Below are positions 1 through 6,540 of a stretch of DNA of 64,000 bases, in pieces. Origin of the DNA: Streptomyces sp. DG2A-72 (GTDB lineage: Bacteria > Actinomycetota > Actinomycetes > Streptomycetales > Streptomycetaceae). The stretch spans positions 9,076,001-9,140,000 of the forward strand of contig NZ_JASTLC010000001.1 in NCBI RefSeq assembly GCF_030499575.1, given 5' to 3'. Each line of letters begins with the position of its first letter. The first letter of the stretch is position 1. The notes beneath the pieces are model-generated. The model did not search any database. It saw only the letters and a program-made list of their open reading frames with translations, and had not been told where the DNA came from. Made by a program: the position numbers and the translations under genes.

Positions 1-156
1 ACCTGGGAAGGCCTCGCCAAGACGATGTTCACGACCGCGGACAACTACGTCCTCCAGGTCCATTACCAGCTGCCCGAGCCCCTGCTGAGCCTCGTGGTCG
101 CGACGGCGCTGACCGTCGACACGGCACTCAAGCAGGACAAGCGCGGCCTGGGCTGA
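1..156 (+). CDS. Phospholipid scramblase-related protein, C-terminal 51 residues
   Basis: The window opens inside a gene read on the plus strand in frame 1, ending at TGA 154-156. The visible tail contains WEGLAKTMFTTADNY, then LPEPL and the ending TALKQDKRGLG. This pattern is, from memory, typical of the C-terminus of actinobacterial scramblase-related (LURP-one/Tubby-like fold) proteins, whose biochemical role in bacteria is unclear. The start and upstream context lie outside the window. It converges on the DMT transporter gene, with only five bases between the two stop codons. Confidence 0.75.
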   Translation, partial: TWEGLAKTMFTTADNYVLQVHYQLPEPLLSLVVATALTVDTALKQDKRGLG

Positions 157-161
157 CGTAC

Positions 162-1067
162 TCAGAGCGGTGTGAGGTGCCCCAACGCCGGTTCCGGTGA
201 CGCCGATTCGGGCTCCAGGGCGAGTACGGCGGCCACCGGGTGGTTCTCGGGCGTGACCCGGGTCAGCTGCACCACACCCCAGGACGCCAGCGCCGCTCCC
301 GCCAGCGCGAGGAGCACACCGAGCGCGCCGCCCCGCAGCCCCTCGCCCAGCAGCGACAGCCCGATCACCGCGGCGGCCACCGGGTTGGCCAGCGTCACCA
401 CGGCGAGCGGGGCACCCAGGCCGCCCCGGTAGGCGAACTGTGACAGCAGCAACCCGCCGACGGCGAAGACCGCGACCAGCAGCGCCACCCCGATCACCTG
501 CCAACTGAGCAGCGGGCCCGAGCCGTCCGTCGCGGCGACCGTCACGGTCTGGGTGAGCGCGGACCCGACCCCGGAGGCGAAGCCGGACGCGGCGGCGTGC
601 CGCAGCCCCGACCGGTCGCCCGGCCGCCCCAGCAGACCGATCAGTGCCGCGCTCACACCCGCGACCGCCAGCGCCTCCGGCACGCTCAGCACCTGGCCGG
701 GCTCGGACCCGGACGCCGCCACGACGAGGATCGCGGCGAGCCCGACGAGCGTGAACACCGTGCCCCGCCACTCCACCGCGCTGACCCGCCGCCCGGCCAT
801 CCGCGCCCCCATCGGCACCGCGGCGACCAGCGTGAGCGCACCGAGCGGCTGTACGACAGTGAGCGGGCCGTACCGGAGCGCCACGACGTGCATGACCGCG
901 CCGGACGCGTTCAGCGCGACCGAGGACCACCAGGCGGCGGTGCCGAGCAGTCGCAGCAGGCTCGCCCCCTTCGTGCGGGAGGCCAGCCGTTCCTGGGCGA
1001 CGGCCGCTGCCGCGTAGGCGACGGCGGAGAACAGGGACAGGATGACGGCGACCATCGTGCCGCTCAT
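162..1067 (-). CDS. DMT (EamA-like) family transporter
   Basis: A 301-residue integral membrane protein of the drug/metabolite transporter superfamily. It begins MSGTMVAVILSLFSAVAYAAA and shows about ten hydrophobic segments, with the usual motif in which helix ends carry VVQPLGALTLV and the mirror-image second half PLAVVTLANPVAAAVIG. Family members export or import small metabolites; the substrate cannot be read from sequence. The start codon ATG (1065-1067) overlaps the stop of the upstream PAP2 gene as ATGA, so the two are almost certainly one operon with coupled translation. An open frame continues upstream through the PAP2 gene but is only a GC-rich shadow, and the first hydrophobic segment begins right after this ATG. 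Confidence 0.88.
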   Translation of the reverse strand: MSGTMVAVILSLFSAVAYAAAAVAQERLASRTKGASLLRLLGTAAWWSSVALNASGAVMHVVALRYGPLTVVQPLGALTLVAAVPMGARMAGRRVSAVEWRGTVFTLVGLAAILVVAASGSEPGQVLSVPEALAVAGVSAALIGLLGRPGDRSGLRHAAASGFASGVGSALTQTVTVAATDGSGPLLSWQVIGVALLVAVFAVGGLLLSQFAYRGGLGAPLAVVTLANPVAAAVIGLSLLGEGLRGGALGVLLALAGAALASWGVVQLTRVTPENHPVAAVLALEPESASPEPALGHLTPL

Positions 1068-1861
1068 CGTCCGGCCCCCACCAGGACGTGCTCGTCGCCG
1101 GGCGCGAGCGTCTGCTGACCGCGTCCGGCGGTCGTCCGGGTCCGGTGCGGAACATCGATTACGGCGAGCGCGAGGCCGAGCATGGCCGCCGCCACGATCG
1201 CATCGAGCCAGTAGTGGTTGGCCGTGCCCACGATCACGAGCAGTGTCAGCAGCGGATGCAGCAGCCACAGCCGGCGCCAGCGGGACCGCGTTGCCACGAT
1301 CAGGCCGATCGCCACCATCAGCGCCCACCCGAAGTGCAGCGACGGCATCGCAGCGAACTGGTTCGACAGGGTGTCCGTCCGCGGTGAGCCGTACACGGAC
1401 GGCCCGTACACGTGCGCGGTGTCCATCAGGCCGGTCGCGGCCAGCATGCGCGGCGGGGCCAGCGGGAAGGCCAGGTGCACCACCAGCGCGGCGGCGGTGA
1501 CCGCGGCGAGGATCCGGCGGGCCCAGACGTAGTGCGCCGGGCGCCGCAGATACAGCCAGATCAGGAAGGCCGCGGTGGCCGGGAAGTGGACGGTGGCGTA
1601 GTAGGTGTTCGCGAGGTGCACCAGCGTCTCGTCGTGCAGCAGCAGGGACTGCACCGCACCTTCGCCGGGGAGATGTACCGCTCGCTCCAGGTCCCACACG
1701 TGGTGCGCGTTGCGGAAGGCTTCGCCGGTGTGGCCCGTCGCCAGCATGCGGCCGAGCTTGTAGACGAGGAAGAGCCCCACGACGAGCAGGAGCTCACGGA
1801 CGAGCGGCGGCCGCGCTATCGCGTCGGACCCCGCTTCGGCAGGCTCGGTGCGGGCATTCAT
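1064..1861 (-). CDS. PAP2-superfamily (Aur1/Ipt1-like) membrane phosphatase
   Basis: A 265-residue membrane protein with the signatures of the PAP2_3 (inositolphosphotransferase-type) branch: MPSLHFGWALM near residue 165 and GTANHYWLDAIVA near residue 210, which supply the catalytic histidines and aspartate of the phosphatase fold. About six membrane segments are evident. Known relatives dephosphorylate or transfer lipid phosphates at the outer face of the membrane; the substrate here is unknown. The last two-thirds of the tail (after VIDVPHRTRT) is polar and probably cytoplasmic. It is the first gene of an operon with the DMT transporter and is transcribed divergently from the TetR gene at 2080, across a 218-bp region holding a long inverted repeat. 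Confidence 0.88.
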   Translation of the reverse strand: MNARTEPAEAGSDAIARPPLVRELLLVVGLFLVYKLGRMLATGHTGEAFRNAHHVWDLERAVHLPGEGAVQSLLLHDETLVHLANTYYATVHFPATAAFLIWLYLRRPAHYVWARRILAAVTAAALVVHLAFPLAPPRMLAATGLMDTAHVYGPSVYGSPRTDTLSNQFAAMPSLHFGWALMVAIGLIVATRSRWRRLWLLHPLLTLLVIVGTANHYWLDAIVAAAMLGLALAVIDVPHRTRTTAGRGQQTLAPGDEHVLVGAGR

Positions 1862-1961
1862 CCCCCGGCCCTTTCTCGCTGACGTGGTGCTGTGGGTTGA
1901 ACGGGTGGGCTCACCGATACGGCCACGTACCGATACGCGCCGGTGCCGATACTAGGCCGTT

Positions 1962-2013
1962 TCGATACGCCACTGTACCGATACGACGGGGTACCGGTAC
2001 AGTGGCGTATCGA
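1962..2013. promoter_or_regulatory. 19-bp inverted repeat, likely TetR operator
   Basis: Arms at 1962-1980 (tcgatacgccactgtaccg) and 1995-2013 are perfect reverse complements separated by 14 bp. The self-palindrome gtaccggtac (1991-2000) overlaps the right arm. Further copies of the half-site ccgatac occur at about 1930, 1946 and 1978. The block lies between the PAP2-DMT operon and the divergent TetR gene, the usual position of an autoregulatory TetR operator. The binding protein is inferred from position only. Confidence 0.7.
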
Positions 2014-2079
2014 TAGACGTGCGCCACACTGGAGGTGCGGGCCCCTCAGGGCGCCGCCGACGAGCGAGGAGAAGAGTCC

Positions 2080-2697
2080 ATGACGTCGCAGGCCGCGGAC
2101 GGACCGGAGACGGTCGTCGCCTCGCGCCGCTCCAAGCTGACGCCCGAGCGTGAGCAGGAGTTCTTCGACGCCGTGCTCGAACAGATCCGCAGCTGCGGAT
2201 ACGACGCCGTGACCATGGACGGAGTCGCCGCCAGCACCCGGTGCAGCAAGTCCACGCTCTACCGGCAGTGGAAGACCAAGCCCCAGTTCGTGGCGGCGGC
2301 GCTGCGCTCGAACCGCGAGGTCCGCTTCGCGGGCATCGACACCGGATCACTCGCCGAGGACCTGCGCGAGGTCGCGCGCGCCGCGGCCGAGTGGTCCACG
2401 AAGGACACCACCACGCTCATGCAGGCGCTCGGGCACGCCGTCATGCAGGACAAGGAGCTTCAGCAGGCGCTGCGTGAGGCGCTCGTCGAGCCGGAGGTCG
2501 CCGCGCTGGAGGAGATCCTCCGGCGTGGGGTCGAGCGGGGCGAGGTCGCGGCCGACCATCCCGCGCTGCCGTATGTCGCGGCGCAGATGTTCGGCGTCCA
2601 GCGCGTGCGACCGGTACTCGAGGGGGAATACGCCGACCCGGACTATCTCTTGAGATTCGTGGAGGCCGCCGTGCTGCCGGCACTCGGCCTGACCTGA
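2080..2697 (+). CDS. TetR/AcrR family transcriptional regulator
   Basis: A 205-residue regulator. The N-terminal helix-turn-helix spans about residues 20-65 (DAVTMDGVAASTRCSKSTLY is the recognition part) followed by an all-helical ligand-binding domain of normal length. ATG 2080 is preferred because it has the Shine-Dalgarno sequence aggagaag at 2067-2074; an in-frame GTG at 2035 lies inside the operator region and has a poor ribosome site. It is divergent from the PAP2-DMT operon and probably represses that operon and itself through the inverted repeat at 1962-2013 (inference). The inducer is unknown. A strong hairpin follows the gene. Confidence 0.9.
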   Translation: MTSQAADGPETVVASRRSKLTPEREQEFFDAVLEQIRSCGYDAVTMDGVAASTRCSKSTLYRQWKTKPQFVAAALRSNREVRFAGIDTGSLAEDLREVARAAAEWSTKDTTTLMQALGHAVMQDKELQQALREALVEPEVAALEEILRRGVERGEVAADHPALPYVAAQMFGVQRVRPVLEGEYADPDYLLRFVEAAVLPALGLT

Positions 2698-2778
2698 GAC
2701 CCAGGCCGCCGTCCATGGGATGACTGGACGGTGACCTGTCCGCGCCGCACCGTGGGGACGGGGGCGGCGCGCGCCCCC

Positions 2779-2822
2779 GGCCGGGTGGGGTGCCCTTTGA
2801 GCGGAGGGCGCCCCACCCGGCC
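2779..2822. terminator. Bidirectional hairpin terminator
   Basis: Arms 2779-2795 (ggccgggtggggtgccc) and 2806-2822 pair over 17 bp with a single G-T, around a 10-base loop. It lies between the convergent TetR gene and DUF2510 gene and has no T-run, as is usual in Streptomyces. Confidence 0.8.
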
Positions 2823-2851
2823 GACTCATGTCCGGGGCACGGAACAGCGGC

Positions 2852-3859
2852 TCACACGTCCTGGCCGCTGCCGCCGCCGGACGCCACCTTGATGCCCTTG
2901 GTGATCTCGTCGAGGATGGTCTGCTTCTCGCTGACGTCCACGCCCAACCGGACGACGACGATCTGCTGGGGGTTCGCGGGCGAGGGGAAGGCGAGCGACT
3001 CGACGTACCCGTCGTCGCCCTTGCTGGTGACCGCCTTCCAGCGGACCTGGTAGCCCTTCTGCCCGGCCACGGTGACGGCCTTGGAGGCCAGCACCTCGTG
3101 CGAGGTGATCTTGCCGTAGGACTTGCCGCCGTACGACTGCTCGGCGTTCTGTGCGATGTCCGCCTTGGCGACCTGCTCGGCCGTGCTGCCCTTGGTGCCG
3201 AGCACGAGGGCGGGCGCCGAGTACGCGCCGCCCTTGGTGCAGGACGCGGAGGTGTCGCCGGGGCACTTGTAGGAGGCGTCCGAGGTGACCGAGGCACCGA
3301 CCGTCAGCTGCTGGCCGTACCAGTCGTCGGGGATGGGGATGCTGATCCCGCTGATCGGGTCGGTCACCGACCCGCTGTCGATCTTCGGCGCCTCGGACCC
3401 CTCGGGCGAGGGGGAGGGCGAGGCACCGCCGGAGCCACCCGACCCGCCGTCACCGAACGGACCGCCCTGGCCACCGGATCCGCCCTGTCCGCCGGGACCG
3501 CCCTGTCCATCCGGCGCCTGCTGCGAGTCCGCCCTGCTGCCACCCCCGCCGTCGTCCTTGGACAGCGCGTACACACCCACGCCGATGCTCGCGAGGACCG
3601 CGGCCGCCACCGCGACGGCTATGCCGGTCCGCAGCCCGCGCCGCGCACCGGCGGGAGGCTGGGCGGGATACGCGGGGTAGGCCGGAAACGCACCGCCGGC
3701 GCCGGGCTGCGGCTGCGGCGGGGGACCCCATGCGGCGCCCGACCCCGCCGGGCGGGTCTGGTCCGTCCACGCCTTGCCGTCCCACCAGCGCTCGGTGGGA
3801 GGACCGTCACTTGTCTGCCCGGGGTCGGGGTGCCAGCCGGGAGGAGTCTCCTGCGTCAT
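2852..3859 (-). CDS. DUF2510 membrane-anchored secreted protein
   Basis: A 335-residue protein. An N-terminal DUF2510 module (GWHPDP, then RWWDGKAWTD at about residues 8-33) is followed by a Pro/Gly/Ala-rich linker, one transmembrane helix (GIAVAVAAAVLASIGVGVYAL, about 78-98), a low-complexity Gly/Ser/Pro stretch (about 105-155) and a globular extracellular domain that begins near DPISGISIPIPDDW. DUF2510 is a short actinobacterial cytoplasmic module of unknown function commonly fused to membrane proteins. The outer domain looks like a small alpha/beta PsbP-type fold, but I cannot assign it. The protein is single-gene, divergent from nothing obvious, and converges on the TetR gene across the 2779-2822 hairpin. 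Confidence 0.85.
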   Translation of the reverse strand: MTQETPPGWHPDPGQTSDGPPTERWWDGKAWTDQTRPAGSGAAWGPPPQPQPGAGGAFPAYPAYPAQPPAGARRGLRTGIAVAVAAAVLASIGVGVYALSKDDGGGGSRADSQQAPDGQGGPGGQGGSGGQGGPFGDGGSGGSGGASPSPSPEGSEAPKIDSGSVTDPISGISIPIPDDWYGQQLTVGASVTSDASYKCPGDTSASCTKGGAYSAPALVLGTKGSTAEQVAKADIAQNAEQSYGGKSYGKITSHEVLASKAVTVAGQKGYQVRWKAVTSKGDDGYVESLAFPSPANPQQIVVVRLGVDVSEKQTILDEITKGIKVASGGGSGQDV

Positions 3860-3928
3860 GGCCCCACCGTATGAGGCGTCGGTGAAAGGCGGATGAGAAG
3901 CCTGGGACCGGAACAGGTGCGGGTGTGC

Positions 3929-5083
3929 TCATTTCAGTACGAGTCGTACGGGGGACTCGGTCGCCGGCGCCGGAAGGCGCAGTCCGTCCCGGCCGGGCGT
4001 CACCGAACCGAGCATGCGCGCGTGCCGTGCGCCCGTGCCCGCCGGATCCGTGCCCGGCAGTCCGTGCACGGTGAGGAACCCGAGGACCGCGAACACGTAC
4101 GCCTCCTTCGCGTCCGACGGCAGCCCCAGCTCGTCGGAGGTGCCCAGCGCCACCCCCGGCAGCAGTTCGGCGAGCCTCCTCATCAGCACCGGATTGCGGG
4201 TCCCGCCGCCCGAGGCGATCACCTCCGTGGCGCCCACCCCGCGCACGGCGTCGGCGACCGTCCGGGCCGTGAGCATGGTCAGCGTGGCGAGCACGTCCTC
4301 GGCGGGCAGCGTGCCGAGCCCGGCGAGCGCCTCGTGCAGATGGCGGAGATGGAACAGCTCCTTGCCGGTCGTCTTCGGCGCGGGCAGCGCGTAGTACGGC
4401 TCGGCCAGCAGCCGCTCCAGCAGCAGATGGTGCACCCGGCCCCGGGCCGCCAGCGCCCCGTCCTTGTCGTACTCCAGACGCCCGCCGCTGAACCCCCGCG
4501 CCGCCGCGTCGATCAGCGCGCACCCCGGACCGGTGTCGAAGGCGGTCCCGTCAGGGGCGGTCAGGTTGGCGATGCCCCCGATGTTCAGCGCCACCGGCAT
4601 CCCCGGCCGGCCGCGCAGCCACAGCCGGTCGACCAGTGCGACCAGCGGTGCGCCCTGGCCCCCGGCGGCGATGTCGCGCGGCCGGAAGTCGGCGACCACC
4701 GGCAGCCCGGTCGCCTCGGCGATCCACGCGGGCTGCCCGAGCTGAAGCGTGCCGTGCACCCGCCCGTCCGCCACCCAGTGGTAGACGGTCTGCCCGTGCG
4801 AGGCGACCAACTCGGCCCGACCCTCGCACAGTTCACGATCGGCCCGCACGGCCGCCGCCGTGAACGCCTGCCCGATCCGCGTGTCCAGCCGGCACACCTC
4901 CGCCATCGTGACGGCACCCGGCGGCAGCGCCGCCGCGAGCGCGTCCCGCAGCTCCGCCTCGTACGGCTCGCTCACCATCCCGAGCCGCTTCAGCACCAGC
5001 GTGTCCCCGACGAGGTCCAGCTCGGCCGCCGCCGCGTCGATGGCGTCGTACGACGTGCCCGACATCAGGCCGATCACCCGCAT
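3929..5083 (-). CDS. anmK: Anhydro-N-acetylmuramic acid kinase AnmK
   Basis: 384 residues, the normal length for AnmK, which hydrolyses and phosphorylates 1,6-anhydro-MurNAc to MurNAc-6-phosphate during peptidoglycan recycling in the cytoplasm. Visible signatures are the N-terminal GLMSGTSYDAIDAA loop, SHGQTVYHW, the NIGGIANLT phosphate loop near residue 165 and DTGPGCALIDAA near 180, all typical of the ASKHA-fold kinase. It starts 4 bp after the stop of the MHS transporter gene, so the two are co-transcribed. That pairing suggests the transporter may import an anhydro-sugar or a muropeptide-derived substrate (inference). The downstream 70 bp to the DUF2510 gene shows no feature. Confidence 0.92.
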   Translation of the reverse strand: MRVIGLMSGTSYDAIDAAAAELDLVGDTLVLKRLGMVSEPYEAELRDALAAALPPGAVTMAEVCRLDTRIGQAFTAAAVRADRELCEGRAELVASHGQTVYHWVADGRVHGTLQLGQPAWIAEATGLPVVADFRPRDIAAGGQGAPLVALVDRLWLRGRPGMPVALNIGGIANLTAPDGTAFDTGPGCALIDAAARGFSGGRLEYDKDGALAARGRVHHLLLERLLAEPYYALPAPKTTGKELFHLRHLHEALAGLGTLPAEDVLATLTMLTARTVADAVRGVGATEVIASGGGTRNPVLMRRLAELLPGVALGTSDELGLPSDAKEAYVFAVLGFLTVHGLPGTDPAGTGARHARMLGSVTPGRDGLRLPAPATESPVRLVLK

Positions 5084-5087
5084 CGTC

Positions 5088-6359
5088 TCAACTCGCCTTC
5101 CTCGCAGGCAGCGTGAGCAGGGCCAGGATGCTCACCGCGCACGTCGCCGCCGCGTAGTACGCCGGGACGTCCACGTTCCCGGTCCGTTCGACGGTCTCGG
5201 TGATGATGAGCCCCGCACACCCGGAGAACACCGCATTCGACAGGGCGTAGGCGAGCCCCAGACCCGTGTAGCGCACGGTAGTGGGGAACATCTCCGCCAG
5301 CATCGCCGGGCCCGGCCCCGCCATCAACCCGACCACGGCACCGGCACCGAGCACCGCCGCGCCCTTCACCGCGTTCGAAGCCCCCGCGTCCTGCAGCAGG
5401 TTGAGCAGCGGCACCGCGAGGACCACCACCAGCACCGCCCCCGTCAGCATCACCGCCCGCCGCCCGATCCGGTCGCTGAGCAGCCCCGCCGGGACGATCG
5501 TGAGCGCGAAGCCCAGGTTGGCCAGCACCGTGGCGATCAGCGCCTGCTGGAAGCTCGCGTCCAGCGTGCTCTGCAGATACGAGGGCAGCACGACCAGGAA
5601 GGTGTAGCCGGCCGCCGCCCAGCCCATGATCCGCCCGGCGCCCAGAGCGACGGCCCGCGCCACCTCGCGCGGAGGCGGACTCGTCCGCTCCACCGCCTCC
5701 CGGAACGCCGGCGTCTCGTCCAGCCGCAGCCTCAGCCACAGCGCCCCGAGACCCAGCGGCAGCGTCAGCAGGAACGGCAGCCGCCACCCCCAGTCGCCCA
5801 ACTGATCCTCTGTCAGCACCGTCGCCAGCAGCGCCGCCGCACCCGCCCCACCCAGCAGCCCCAACGCCACCGTGAACGACTGCCACGACCCGTACAGCCC
5901 GCGCCGGCCCGGCGGAGCGAACTCCGTCATCACCGACACCGCACCCCCGAACTCCCCGCCCGCCGACAGCCCCTGAAGCGCCCTCAGGAAGGTGAGCAGC
6001 CACGGCGCCGGCGCCCCGACCGTGGCATACGTCGGCAGCACACCGATCAGCGTCGTCGCCCCCGTCATCAGGACGATCACCAGGATCAGCACCGGCCGCC
6101 GCCCGATCCGGTCACCGAGCCGGCCGAACAGGGCCGCGCCGATCGGCCGGAAGAAGAAGGCCAGCGCGAAGGAGGCGTACGTCTTCACCAGCGCCTCGGC
6201 CTCGCTGCCGCCCTCCGGGGTGAAGAAGCGTGCCGCGATGATCGTCGCGAAGTAGCCGTAGACCCCGAACTCGTACCACTCGATCAAATTGCCCACCGAG
6301 CCCGCGACCAGGGCCCGCCGGGACCGGCCGGTGCCCCGCTCCTCGAAAGTCACCTTCAT
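5088..6359 (-). CDS. MFS transporter, metabolite:H+ symporter (MHS) family
   Basis: 423 residues with twelve predicted membrane segments. The N-terminus carries the MHS hallmark NLIEWYEFGVYGYFA, and the loop between helices 2 and 3 reads GRLGDRIGRRPVL; a second loop motif SDRIGRRAVM appears in the C-terminal half. Characterised members (ProP, KgtP, ShiA types) import organic acids or betaines with protons. ATG 6359 is chosen because the family's conserved region begins about 20 residues later and the upstream continuation is arginine-rich shadow. It is the first gene of a two-gene operon with anmK and is divergent from the large ATPase gene at 6541. Substrate is not predictable from sequence. 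Confidence 0.85.
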   Translation of the reverse strand: MKVTFEERGTGRSRRALVAGSVGNLIEWYEFGVYGYFATIIAARFFTPEGGSEAEALVKTYASFALAFFFRPIGAALFGRLGDRIGRRPVLILVIVLMTGATTLIGVLPTYATVGAPAPWLLTFLRALQGLSAGGEFGGAVSVMTEFAPPGRRGLYGSWQSFTVALGLLGGAGAAALLATVLTEDQLGDWGWRLPFLLTLPLGLGALWLRLRLDETPAFREAVERTSPPPREVARAVALGAGRIMGWAAAGYTFLVVLPSYLQSTLDASFQQALIATVLANLGFALTIVPAGLLSDRIGRRAVMLTGAVLVVVLAVPLLNLLQDAGASNAVKGAAVLGAGAVVGLMAGPGPAMLAEMFPTTVRYTGLGLAYALSNAVFSGCAGLIITETVERTGNVDVPAYYAAATCAVSILALLTLPARKAS

Positions 6360-6540
6360 TCCCACGAGTATTGACGGACCGTTACCTTTACAACAGCAGG
6401 TGGCACGCCGTTCGCGTCGCCCGCGGGCCCGCACTGTCACCCATCCCGGCAACAGCTCCCCGGACCCGCCCGCATCGCGCCGACCGGAGGGCTACGCTCG
6501 GGTTCGGTACGTCGTTCGGGCGACTTGGGGAGGTAGCGGG

